Source of the DNA: an uncultured Collinsella sp.
GTDB lineage: Bacteria > Actinomycetota > Coriobacteriia > Coriobacteriales > Coriobacteriaceae
Reading direction: 5' to 3'
DNA: 49,682 nt
Assembly (NCBI GenBank): GCA_900544115.1
Contig: UQTW01000016.1
Coordinates: 1 to 49,682, forward strand
Shown here: piece by piece, positions 32,171 through 39,250 of the stretch
Numbering within the stretch: position 1 is the stretch's first letter
How the letters are laid out: the number at the start of each line of letters is the position of its first letter
The notes under the pieces: model-generated
The model's input: only the letters and a program-made list of their open reading frames with translations
Told to the model about the DNA's origin: nothing
The model's database searches: none
Translations under genes and position numbers: made by a program

Positions 32171-32280
32171 CAGAGAATCTCTCCTGTCTTCGCGTCCATC
32201 CTCGCCCCCGACCTCGGGTTGGTGAAATCGTATACGGCCTCGCTATCATGGTCGGGCTCGATCACGAACAGCGGCCCGAC
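32170..32280 (-). pseudogene. Conserved coding tail, copy B (C-terminal fragment)
   Basis: The minus-strand frame reads RARVGPLFVIEPDHDSEAVY, DFTNPRSGARMDAKTGEIL, then TGA overlapping the start of the HEPN-like gene. It matches the tail at 30781-30924. Upstream the frame runs into the repeat 32281-32564 and a terminator, with no ATG, so the gene head is missing. Confidence 0.6.
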
Positions 32281-32564
32281 ACGAGCACGTCGGCCAAGAT
32301 GCGTTCGGTGGTCAACATGACGGGGCCTATCTGCGTACGGAACATAAAAGAAGCGGCGCTGCTAATGGTAGCGCCGCCTGCATCATCAAAGAAGAATCGT
32401 TATCGATCGCCTCGGGGACTCTTCGTTCAAAACCAGAGTGTGTCGATTACCATTCATCGAAGTCCATCCACTCCACAGGCAGCATCAGACCGTAATAATC
32501 GACGGGCGTTTTGAATCGAATCCTGCCCAAATGACCGTCGCTCTTCCGCACCCAACTGCGTCCG
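32281..32564. repeat. ~280-bp direct repeat, copy B (partner 29424-29703)
   Basis: Direct-orientation copy carrying the 3' end of the intact membrane-protein gene, its terminator and the junction to the coding tail. Homologous recombination between the copies would delete 2.86 kb. Confidence 0.8.
32344..32378 (-). terminator. Terminator of the membrane-protein gene 32447-33019
   Basis: GCGGCGCT/AGCGCCGC stem (32353-32360 with 32370-32377), followed by TTCTTTTATG on the minus strand. Confidence 0.75.
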
Positions 32565-33019
32565 TAGCGATCGGTGAAAGCCACCTCGCAGCCGAGGGCC
32601 TTATGCATCGAGCAATCGAGATGCCCGATACACCTCACGGTTTTGCCCGGAGCAACGGACGAGAGTAGAACTCTGCAGCCACACCCCTCGACGTCCCTCC
32701 CGTCTTGAGGCCCGGCACCTTGGACGAGCGCGGCAGTGAGGATAACTTGGTAAACGACGTCGTTGCTATTGTTCATCACTTCTAGTCCGAACTGCGGCCC
32801 GAAATCAACCCTGCACCTGCCAACCGTGGCCGTCTCCCCCTCGGGCATCCTGACCACACGGGCACAGATGGCCGAGGCCTGGCTCCGCGCGGCCGCCCGG
32901 CGGCCCCGTATCAGCGTGACAATCCACTGGAGGAGAGTGAGCGCCAACGAGAGGAAAGCAACAGCCGTGCCGAAATCGATTTGACCGTTGAAACTAATTA
33001 CAACGCTATCTGGGAACAT
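32447..33019 (-). CDS. One-helix membrane protein, unknown family, member 2
   Basis: 190 residues, the same length as the protein at 29871-30443. The N-terminal helix is GTAVAFLSLALTLLQWIVTLI, followed by basic RGRRAAARSQ and a beta-rich domain: FGLEVMNNSNDVVYQVILTA, ALVQGAGP, VAPGKTVRCIGHL, EVAFTDRYGRSWVRKSDGHLGRIR, DYYGLMLPVEWMDF. The NxSxxxVYxxIxT and AFTD-x2-G-x-SWVR blocks align with member 1. The start lacks a good ribosome-binding site. Function unknown. Confidence 0.75.
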   Translation of the reverse strand: MFPDSVVISFNGQIDFGTAVAFLSLALTLLQWIVTLIRGRRAAARSQASAICARVVRMPEGETATVGRCRVDFGPQFGLEVMNNSNDVVYQVILTAALVQGAGPQDGRDVEGCGCRVLLSSVAPGKTVRCIGHLDCSMHKALGCEVAFTDRYGRSWVRKSDGHLGRIRFKTPVDYYGLMLPVEWMDFDEW

Positions 33020-33465
33020 TTGGTCAACCCATCCGCCAGCGCCGCCGCCTCAAGGAGAGGCTTCCGGTCAACGGGCCCCACTTGGCGAACGGCTCGCTTC
33101 TCCCGTCGCACATCCCGCATTCTGGCCGCAGGCCTCTCGTGAATCCATGGGTAAAAGAGCACGCGGTAGCGCTCGTAAAACCCTTCTCCAGGCATATCAT
33201 CATCGGAGCGCACGATATCACAGTCTCCTTCCTCTACAGATTCCGCCTTATGGAGACCCTACACCAACAATCGCGACACTACCTTCGCCATCGGCTCGTC
33301 GGCGTCCAAGCGCCACCTCCAATCAATCTCGCCCCGCCGCGAAAAGCAGGAAGCCGACCCGAAGGACGGCTCCCCAGTGTCCCGTGCGGCGGAGGATGAC
33401 CGCACGGCTATGTTCCTAGACGTGTCGCCATGCCGAGGGCCGCCCCGGAGGACGGCCCTCGGCAT
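32998..33465 (-). pseudogene. Unknown gene broken by an IS-end-like sequence
   Basis: One frame is open from 33465 to TAG at 33259 and again to 32998: DWRWRLDADEPMAKVVSRLL then, past the stop, SDDDMPGEGFYERYRVLFYP and WIHERPAARMRDVRREKRAV. The halves look like one protein (acidic core, aromatic WRW/FYERYRVLFYPW). The stop and preceding codons fall in a 27-bp sequence resembling the IS256-type end at 35737. The annotated start lies in a hairpin and is not a credible start codon. Family unknown. Confidence 0.45.
33257..33283. repeat. Solo IS256-type inverted-repeat end
   Basis: CCCTACA, seven variable bases, then TCGCGACACTACC. It matches the sequence at 35737-35763 at 23 of 27 positions with identical spacing and orientation. 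No transposase lies on its inner side, so it is a solo scar or related element end. Confidence 0.55.
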
Positions 33466-33469
33466 GGCG
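33426..33469. terminator. 17-bp hairpin after the Panacea-partner gene
   Basis: CGCCATGCCGAGGGCCG (33426-33442) and its perfect complement (33453-33469), loop CCCCGGAGGA, starting 7 bp past the membrane-protein stop. There is no T-tract on either strand, so it may stabilise the 3' end or terminate with Rho rather than intrinsically. Confidence 0.6.
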
Positions 33470-33475
33470 TTCGGG

Positions 33476-34420
33476 CTACAGCCCGATGAGCCCCCTGAGT
33501 CCAGGGTGGGAGAGCGCCATCATCGCAGCCATGATGACCACGAGGACGACGTCTGCGGCGATCAGACAGTTCCTCGGCCATTTTCCCAGCTCGACATTCC
33601 GATGGTTGAAGGACATCTTCCAGATGAAGACCAGCAGGATGCAGACCGTGTTGATGAGCACGAAGCCCACGAGCGCGGCGAGGAGCACGATGGCGCGTAT
33701 GCCGCCGTCGATGCCGAGCGCGCCCATCGCGGAGGTCGAGAACCCGACGCCGCCGTTGAAGGCGAGCACGACCGCCGCGAACACGCCGAGGATCGCGATG
33801 TACTCCATCCTCGTCTTGTCGAGGCGCTCGTCGAACTCCCTTTCCAGCTCTGCGCGTTTCTGGTCCGCCTCGTCCCTTTCCGCTTTCACTTCGGCGATTG
33901 CCGCTTTGAATGTGCGCATGGCCTGCTGCTGTTCGATGTCGTGGCTCAGCCTCGTCTTTTCCAGGTCGATGTGGTCGGCGAGTTTGAGGACACTTTTCGC
34001 CTGGTCACAAAATCCATGTTTCGTCAGGTTGTCATGGATGATGCGAATGTTCTCGGCGAGGCAGTTGACCGAATAGGGGACCCCTTCGTCCAAGTCCCCA
34101 GGGGACTGCCCGAGTGCATTGAATACCAGGTCGCAGATGTCGGCATATCTATGGCGATAGGGCTCGCTCCCCCCATATAGCTTTACGAAGAAGTTCGAGG
34201 CTCGGCGGATGTCATCCTGGGAGAGCACCGCAGCATCATCCGTGCTGGCGAGGGATTCGAGCATGTCGCGGAGAGCCTTGCGTTTCTCTGCGTCGTCGCT
34301 GCCTGCGTTTATTGGGGGAACTTTCAGGGGTGGCTTCGAAAGAGTCCCAATCTTGCTGGTGAGCAGAGAGAGGGCCCTTTCGAAGTTTTCGGCCGCCTTT
34401 GCGTAGTCTTGCTCGGTCAC
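33476..34420 (-). CDS. Coiled-coil membrane protein, likely toxin partner of the Panacea protein
   Basis: 314 residues. The soluble N-terminal two-thirds are helical, with a charged coiled coil at ~165-205 (AIAEVKAERDEADQKRAELE, REFDERLDK). Three membrane helices follow: MEYIAILGVFAAVVLAFNGG, AIVLLAALVGFVLINTVCIL, and LIAADVVLVVIMAAMMAL, with a short tail. It overlaps the Panacea-domain gene by 4 nt (ATGA). Panacea (PanA) antitoxins are known to pair with varied toxins, including membrane-acting ones; that this is such a toxin is inference. Family otherwise unrecognised. Confidence 0.75.
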   Translation of the reverse strand: MTEQDYAKAAENFERALSLLTSKIGTLSKPPLKVPPINAGSDDAEKRKALRDMLESLASTDDAAVLSQDDIRRASNFFVKLYGGSEPYRHRYADICDLVFNALGQSPGDLDEGVPYSVNCLAENIRIIHDNLTKHGFCDQAKSVLKLADHIDLEKTRLSHDIEQQQAMRTFKAAIAEVKAERDEADQKRAELEREFDERLDKTRMEYIAILGVFAAVVLAFNGGVGFSTSAMGALGIDGGIRAIVLLAALVGFVLINTVCILLVFIWKMSFNHRNVELGKWPRNCLIAADVVLVVIMAAMMALSHPGLRGLIGL

Positions 34421-34875
34421 TCAGAGACCTCGCTAGCGCACTGCATGATCAATTCATTTGGGATGATTCCCTTGTGTAGGCGCTTCTGGTTGTAGATGAC
34501 GTCCCACGGAGACCCCTCGGCGTGTGAGATCCTGACGAGCTCCCATGGGGATTTCTCGGCGAGCATGTCCACCCCCGCATCCAGAAACGGGCGGATGGAA
34601 TCATTTATCTCGGTGTCGAACTCGCGTTTTATCGGGAAGCCGCCGCAGTCAGAGAACTTAACGTAGACATCTCTGATGACCGGGCCGTAGGGCCATGCCT
34701 CAAACTGGTCGGCGAATAGCAGCTCGCCGGTCTCGCTCGCGTGTATGACTTGCAGGAAGTAAAGAATCTTCTGGAGCTGAAGATTGCTGATTGGCGTGTC
34801 GTGGCGATATCGCCTGCTGACGGCGTACTCGGCGATTTCCATCGCACAGTACTCTGTCCCGATTTGGACTTTCAT
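34417..34875 (-). CDS. Panacea/SocA-like domain protein (DUF4065), likely antitoxin
   Basis: 152 residues: MEIAEYAVSRRYRHDTPISN, LQLQKILYFLQVIHASETGE, LLFADQFEAWPYGPVIRDVY, ending in a helical tail with HKGIIPNELI. The LQKxLYFxQ...F.AWxYGPV pattern is diagnostic of DUF4065, shared by SocA of Caulobacter, GepA and the PanA antitoxins. I chose the ATG at 34875 because GGAGG lies 6 nt upstream. First gene of a two-gene overlapping operon. Confidence 0.9.
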   Translation of the reverse strand: MKVQIGTEYCAMEIAEYAVSRRYRHDTPISNLQLQKILYFLQVIHASETGELLFADQFEAWPYGPVIRDVYVKFSDCGGFPIKREFDTEINDSIRPFLDAGVDMLAEKSPWELVRISHAEGSPWDVIYNQKRLHKGIIPNELIMQCASEVSE

Positions 34876-34944
34876 CTGTTTCCTCCTTTCCCAAATCATA
34901 CCAGTGATGTGCTTCCCATCTGCGCTTATCGTGATAAAAGCATC

Positions 34945-35121
34945 TCAGCTCGCCCGGACAAAAAACGGACGGTCCCTCCAGCGGGGGTTCCGGTCTCGGA
35001 CGCGCCCCCTAGTCCTCCACGGCCCCAGCACCAGGGCGAACGGCACGTGCAGCAGGAACGCCATGAGCACGAGCGCCGTGACCGCAATGCCCAACGCCCA
35101 TTTCACGTCTTCGCCAATCAC
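34945..35121 (-). CDS. Possible small membrane protein
   Basis: 58 residues from the GTG at 35121, with GGAG five bases upstream: MIGEDVKWALGIAVTALVLM, AFLLHVPFALVLGPW, then an Arg-rich tail (RTRGRVRDRNPRWRDRP). One strong membrane helix and a basic end. It might be a remnant or a real short gene; no homologue recognised. Confidence 0.4.
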   Translation of the reverse strand: MIGEDVKWALGIAVTALVLMAFLLHVPFALVLGPWRTRGRVRDRNPRWRDRPFFVRAS

Positions 35122-35209
35122 TTCATCTCCTTCCGCTCGAACCTGCAGAAGCGCGCACATGCGCCCAAGGTCGCTACCGTGTATCTCGCGATCACCACAT
35201 CCCTCGCTA

Positions 35210-35662
35210 ATGGCGCGCGTGGCCCTGCGGTCGGCGAGCCCGGACTCGAGCACCCAGCTGACCACCGAGCAGATCGAGGGGTTCTGCCCCAAGGCGTCCG
35301 AGGCGCTCGAAGAGGCCGAGGCCGACGCGCTGGCCTACCTCGACTTCCCCTACGAGCACCACGTGAGACTTCGCACCAACAACGTGCAGTAGCGCGCCAA
35401 CCGCGAGCCCAAGCGCCGCGGCTGCGTGGTGCAGGTCTTCCCCAGCAGGAAGTCGCTCATCAGGATGATGGGAGCGGTGTTCTCAGAGATGGACGAGGGC
35501 TGGGCCGGACGCCGCCAGTTCAACGAAGACCCCATCGGCAGGGCCGTCGAGGGCGCCAAGGTGAACGCGCCTGCCTACGAGGGCCCTGCCGCCGAGCACG
35601 CGGCCGGGATCATCGCACTCGTCGCGGCCGGTAACCCCGTTGTCGGCAGGAAGGCGGCGTGA
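35210..35662 (+). pseudogene. IS256-family (mutator) transposase, C-terminal remnant
   Basis: The C-terminal part of the DDE transposase: EALEEAEADALAYLDFPYEH, HVRLRTNNVQ, TAG (35390-35392), RANREPKRRGCVVQVFPSRK, SLIRMMGAVFSEMDEGWAGR. The stop replaces the conserved Glu of the family block (N-x2-E-R-x-N-x-E-x-K/R-R), and the 5' two-thirds are missing. An imperfect end repeat lies at 35737-35763 downstream. Dead. Confidence 0.85.
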
Positions 35663-35736
35663 CATAGGCTAGAATGACGGCATTCTAGATGATTCTCGGT
35701 TCCTCGGGCAGCCTGCGGCCACCCTCGAGAACCGAG

Positions 35737-35763
35737 CCCTACATCATGATTCGCGACACTACC
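35737..35763. repeat. Right terminal repeat of the IS256-type relic
   Basis: CCCTACATCATGATTCGCGA, then CACTACC. The transposase stop is 75 bp inside, as expected for an IS end. Between them are the small inverted repeats CTAGAATG/CATTCTAG and CTCGGTT/AACCGAG. Confidence 0.55.
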
Positions 35764-35792
35764 ATACTGTTGATAAGCGAAAGGGGCTTGCG

Positions 35793-36401
35793 ATGCGTAA
35801 GTCAGCAAGATACTTGGGGCGGGATGTTGGGCTTAACGCAGAGGAGGTGAATGTCTGGCTGAAGGAAGAAGGCTACCTCGAAGGCGAACCTGGAGATTAT
35901 AGGGTCACCGAGAAGGGGCGTCCTTATGCCACGCAGAGGCACTGGGAAACCGGAAGCCCTAATCATGCTGGCTATGTTTCCACGTCATGGAAAGAGGAAA
36001 TCCTCAATGAAATTGGCCCGCTTTCCCCGGAACGCAGACGTGAGCTTTCCGATTCGGTTGCAGCCAATCGCGCCGAAAAGAAAAGGCAGAGAGAAGAGTG
36101 GGAGGCATCGCTTGCGGCAAATGGCGATGACAGTCTTGATGACGGCCAGCGCGATGGTAATGATGCCTCCGATTCGAACGGTGGCAAGGTGGCGGCTGCT
36201 GCGATTACCGTAATTGCCGTTAGCTTTCTGGCGGTGAAAGGTGCTCAGGCGGCAAAGCCTCATGTCGAAAAATGGTGGCGTGAGACCGCGCGTCCAAAGA
36301 TTGTCAAGACAAAGAAAAACGTTATGGCGAAGTTCAAGGGAGTATCTGACGAGCAGGGCGAGGAGGCTGATCCTAAGACAACGGAGAAGACAGCAGATTA
36401 A
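35793..36401 (+). CDS. Membrane-anchored protein with N-terminal winged-HTH-like region
   Basis: 202 residues. Residues 1-~48 (KSARYLGRDVGLNAEEVNVW, LKEEGYLEGEPGDYRVTEKG, RPYA) resemble the helix-turn-helix found at the ends of phage antirepressor (KilAC-like) proteins. Next comes a charged coiled region (SPERRRELSDSVAANRAEKK), a Gly/Asp linker, one membrane helix (VAAAAITVIAVSFLAVKGA) and a Lys-rich tail. GAAAGGGG precedes the ATG. A DNA-binding-like head on a membrane anchor is unusual. Role unknown. Confidence 0.7.
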   Translation: MRKSARYLGRDVGLNAEEVNVWLKEEGYLEGEPGDYRVTEKGRPYATQRHWETGSPNHAGYVSTSWKEEILNEIGPLSPERRRELSDSVAANRAEKKRQREEWEASLAANGDDSLDDGQRDGNDASDSNGGKVAAAAITVIAVSFLAVKGAQAAKPHVEKWWRETARPKIVKTKKNVMAKFKGVSDEQGEEADPKTTEKTAD

Positions 36402-36446
36402 CCTTTAGCGCCTTTCAGTGGCGAGGAGAAGCAGCACGCTGCGCCC

Positions 36447-36830
36447 TCACCCACGCAAGATGTCGTCCATAATTGCGAACCTCACTGCTTCGATCGAGTG
36501 GTCGTTGCCGTCGGGGATGCCCTCAAGCCACGTCCCGTCGCAGTCGTGGTCGTACTTCTTGAGCCTGGACTTCTCATGCGCCAGCGGGCAGCGCACCGGG
36601 TCGATGCAGATTTTGCGCACCCTGCCAGCACTCGTAGGAGAGCCGCCTCGTGTTGCTCTTGGGCACGAGCCTCACCTGCAGCCCCACCTTGCGCCGCACA
36701 TGGCCATCGACTGCTTGCATTCGGGCGTTTCGCCGCACCAGATCAGATCGCCGTGCAGGTATACGTCCCCGCCGGGCTCGTCCGCGTAGGCGTACAACTG
36801 GGTGAATAGCATCACCACAGTATTTATGGC
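36447..36830 (-). pseudogene. Phage terminase large-subunit remnant
   Basis: In one minus frame the end reads ICIDPVRCPLAHEKSRLKKY, DHDCDGTWLEGIPDGNDHSI, EAVRFAIMDDILRG, TGA (36447-36449), matching the terminase nuclease-domain end D-G-N-D-H-x-I-D/E-A-x-R-Y/F-A. Upstream coding-like pieces (LYAYADEPGGDVYLHGDLIW, CGETPECKQ; RLVPKSNTRRLSYECW) lie in other frames, so at least two frameshifts have occurred. The head is absent. Marks an old prophage. Confidence 0.6.
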
Positions 36831-36930
36831 GAGGAAGGCCACAAGCAAAGGCGCAAGAAATACAATACACGACGCACGACGCTCCACCAACCAACCGCCA
36901 TTCAGGGACACATTCGGCCAACTGCGCACT

Positions 36931-36976
36931 AAACAAAGCGGGGTCCGGAGCGCTAGTCCGGGACCCCGCTTTGTTT
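36931..36976 (-). terminator. Strong terminator after rmlB
   Basis: A perfect 16-bp stem AAACAAAGCGGGGTCC/GGACCCCGCTTTGTTT (36931-36946 with 36961-36976) starting 18 bp past the rmlB stop. The T-rich arm reads correctly for the minus strand; the A-rich arm makes it usable in both directions. Confidence 0.9.
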
Positions 36977-36993
36977 CGCAAGGGCTGCTACCT

Positions 36994-38013
36994 CTACTGC
37001 CCCTGCGCGCGGTAGCGGGCCTCGGTGGCCTCCTTGGCCGGTCGCCACCAGGACTCGTTGGCCACGTACCAGTCGATGGTGGCCTTCAGGCCCTCGGCGA
37101 AGTCTGTGTGCGCCGGCCTCCAGCCGAGCTCGCGCTGGAGCTTCGTGCTGTCGATGGCGTAGCGGCGGTCGTGGCCGGGGCGGTCGGCGACCCAGTCGAA
37201 GTCCTCGGGGTCGCGGCCCATCGCCTCGAGGATCATGCGCAGGACCGTGATGTTGTTCTTCTCGCCGTCGGCGCCGATGAGGTAGGTCTCCCCCATGCGG
37301 CCCTTCGTGAGGATGTCCCAGACGGCCGAGGAGTGGTCCTCGGTGTGGATCCAGTCGCGGACGTTCTCGCCGCGGCCGTAGAGCTTGGGGCGCACGCCGT
37401 CGATGATGTTCGTGATCTGGCGCGGGATGAACTTCTCCACGTGCTGGTAGGGGCCGTAGTTGTTGGAGCAGTTGGAGATCGTGGTGCAAAGCCCGTAGGT
37501 GCGGGTCCATGCGCGCACGAGCATGTCGGAGCTGGCCTTGGTCGAGCTGTACGGCGAGGACGGGTGGTACGGCGTCTCCTCGGTGAACTTCGCCGGGTCG
37601 TCGAGCGCAAGGTCGCCGTAGACCTCGTCGGTGGAGACGTGGTGGTAGCGGATTCCGTATTTCCTCACGGCCTCCAGAAGGCGGAAGGTGCCCTCCACGT
37701 TGGTGCGCAGGAACGGCTCCGGGTCGGCGATGGAGTTGTCGTTGTGGGACTCCGCGGCATAGTGGACGATCGCGTCGTGGCCGGGGACGATCCTATCGAG
37801 CAGCTCCGCGTCGCAGATGTCGCCCACGACAAGCTCCACGCGGTCGGAGGGCAGCCCCGCGATGTTCTCGGGGTTGCCGGCGTAGGTCAGCTTGTCCAGG
37901 ACGGTGACGTGGACGCCCGGGTGGTTGTCGACCACGTAGTGCACGAAGTTGCTGCCGATGAAGCCGCAGCCGCCCGTGACGATGATGTTCTTAGGTTCAA
38001 AAATCTCAGACAT
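36994..38013 (-). CDS. rmlB: dTDP-glucose 4,6-dehydratase
   Basis: Converts dTDP-glucose to dTDP-4-keto-6-deoxyglucose for rhamnose or other deoxysugars. 339 residues: NAD-binding GGCGFIGSN (15-23), HYAAESHNDNS, the catalytic HHVSTDEVYGDL, active-site YSSTK (Y-x3-K), SNCSNNYGPYQHVEKFIP and RDWIHTEDH. Its GC content is clearly higher than that of the next two genes. rmlC and rmlD are not in the window, so the final sugar is unproven. Confidence 0.96.
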   Translation of the reverse strand: MSEIFEPKNIIVTGGCGFIGSNFVHYVVDNHPGVHVTVLDKLTYAGNPENIAGLPSDRVELVVGDICDAELLDRIVPGHDAIVHYAAESHNDNSIADPEPFLRTNVEGTFRLLEAVRKYGIRYHHVSTDEVYGDLALDDPAKFTEETPYHPSSPYSSTKASSDMLVRAWTRTYGLCTTISNCSNNYGPYQHVEKFIPRQITNIIDGVRPKLYGRGENVRDWIHTEDHSSAVWDILTKGRMGETYLIGADGEKNNITVLRMILEAMGRDPEDFDWVADRPGHDRRYAIDSTKLQRELGWRPAHTDFAEGLKATIDWYVANESWWRPAKEATEARYRAQGQ

Positions 38014-38033
38014 GAATCTCCTTTTTTCGCCTA

Positions 38034-38630
38034 CTAGAGATGTAAGTACTTAAACATTTGAACATATGAGCCTTCAGCAGAATCAGAATCTTCTCCTGCA
38101 GGTTTGTTTCTTATGCCAAACTCTCTGTATCCCATGCGACTATAGAACTCAATAAGACCAGGCTCATTGACAGAGTCCAGAAACACAAACCTTCCGCCAA
38201 CAAGACGCTGTATGTCAGAAATAGACTTTTCAACGAAAGCCATGAGTTCTTCACCGGTTACGCGACCTATACCTGAATCGCTTTTCCCAAATTGCGCCAA
38301 CAGAACACAAGGCAAATCAAAACAACCAGTTTCTGGTCTAAGTTCACCAAAAGAAGCCAACTTCTTGTGAGCTGTTTTTGAAACGACATTCTCAGGAATG
38401 GAGGCAATCTTTAGAGCAAGGGCATAAAAGCCAACTAAAGCGGCCGCATCTGTATCAAATACAAGATAAGAGGCACAGAAACCCCTCAGGTTAAAATCAA
38501 ACGCGTTATAACGAACAAAATCCTCTATATCCTTGTTACGTTCACAGCGAAAAGAGGAGAGAACGTCCGAAACCTCGTCCTCTCCTCGCGCATTAAGTAA
38601 TTGGAGTAAAGAATACGATACAAGCGCCAT
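38034..38630 (-). CDS. GNAT-family acetyltransferase, TA-toxin-like
   Basis: 198 residues, low GC. Typical blocks of the mobile GNAT group: DIEDFVRYNAFDF, SYLVFDTDAAALVGFYALAL, LPCVLLAQFGKSDSGIGRVT (acetyl-CoA loop region), VGGRFVFLDSVNEPGLIEFY, SRMGYREFGIRN, and a terminal YVQMFKYL. It lies 2 nt after a 61-residue gene, as acetyltransferase toxins lie after their antitoxins. Toxins of this type acetylate charged tRNA; that is not shown here. Confidence 0.8.
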   Translation of the reverse strand: MALVSYSLLQLLNARGEDEVSDVLSSFRCERNKDIEDFVRYNAFDFNLRGFCASYLVFDTDAAALVGFYALALKIASIPENVVSKTAHKKLASFGELRPETGCFDLPCVLLAQFGKSDSGIGRVTGEELMAFVEKSISDIQRLVGGRFVFLDSVNEPGLIEFYSRMGYREFGIRNKPAGEDSDSAEGSYVQMFKYLHL

Positions 38631-38632
38631 TT

Positions 38633-38818
38633 CTAGAAGCCCATCGATTTAAACAAAGAATCGATGGCCTTCTTCATGTCTGGCGTCAAAGACGGATCCG
38701 AAGGCGATGGCTTGAACTTCAAATCCTTGGTTACGCCTTCATCATATGCGTCGCACAACGCCTTTACGCCCTGAGGAGAGAGCATCCTAATCGGTGTTTT
38801 TAAACTTGAAGTAGCCAT
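38633..38818 (-). CDS. Small protein upstream of the GNAT gene, possible antitoxin
   Basis: 61 residues: MATSSLKTPIRMLSPQGVKA, LCDAYDEGVTKDLKFKPSPS, then a helical end MKKAIDSLFKSMGF. AAGGGAGGGC precedes the ATG. It shows no ribbon-helix-helix or other known antitoxin fold; the antitoxin call rests only on size, order and spacing. Confidence 0.6.
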   Translation of the reverse strand: MATSSLKTPIRMLSPQGVKALCDAYDEGVTKDLKFKPSPSDPSLTPDMKKAIDSLFKSMGF

Positions 38819-38916
38819 ATGCCCTCCTTCCCTTAAAAATATCTACTTAGATTATAACCGAAAATACGAACACATATTCGAATTGCCCGATTATCATGAA
38901 ATTCTAACGCAACTTC

Positions 38917-39147
38917 TTACTTCGCTTGCTGCTCAAGGCGCTTTACAAGCTGTTCCTCAGAATGGACAAACTCAAATGGTTCATACTCGCCATATGCGGA
39001 AGGACGACTGATGTTAATGAGCTGAAGGTCAGAGATGCCGAAACGATCCTCTATCCTTCGCATCATCTCGACAAGCTCCTGGCCCGGCTTAACGGCCATT
39101 ACCAACGAACCTTGCTCAGAAAACCACTTAGCAACCAAATAACGCAT
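38917..39147 (-). CDS. DUF6718-like small protein
   Basis: 76 residues from the ATG at 39147: MRYLVAKWFSEQGSLVMAVK, LINISRPSAYGEYEPFEFVH. The M-x-YLVAK start and S-R-P-x-x-Y-G-E-Y-x-P block match the DUF6718 pattern as I recall it. GGGGAGG lies 11 nt upstream; the frame is open to 39213, but the extra residues are unlike the family. Function unknown. Confidence 0.65.
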   Translation of the reverse strand: MRYLVAKWFSEQGSLVMAVKPGQELVEMMRRIEDRFGISDLQLINISRPSAYGEYEPFEFVHSEEQLVKRLEQQAK

Positions 39148-39250
39148 CAGCCAACTCGCCTCCCCAGTACGAAAGGGATGAGAGAAGGTCGACTGAAAGG
39201 CCATCACGCTCAAGAATGTCGTTCATCTCTCATCCCCTTCCACCAGGCAA

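Noticed and set aside
33377..34180. Plus-strand open frame of 267 codons
   Set aside because: It is antisense to the Panacea-partner gene, with the low-complexity Glu/Asp/His/Arg pattern typical of shadow frames.
36802..38037. Plus-strand open frame of 411 codons opposite rmlB
   Set aside because: It is the complement of rmlB and its terminator; codon bias and protein motifs support only rmlB. The same applies to the frames opposite rmlA (39302-40219) and cmk/plsC (14262-15008).
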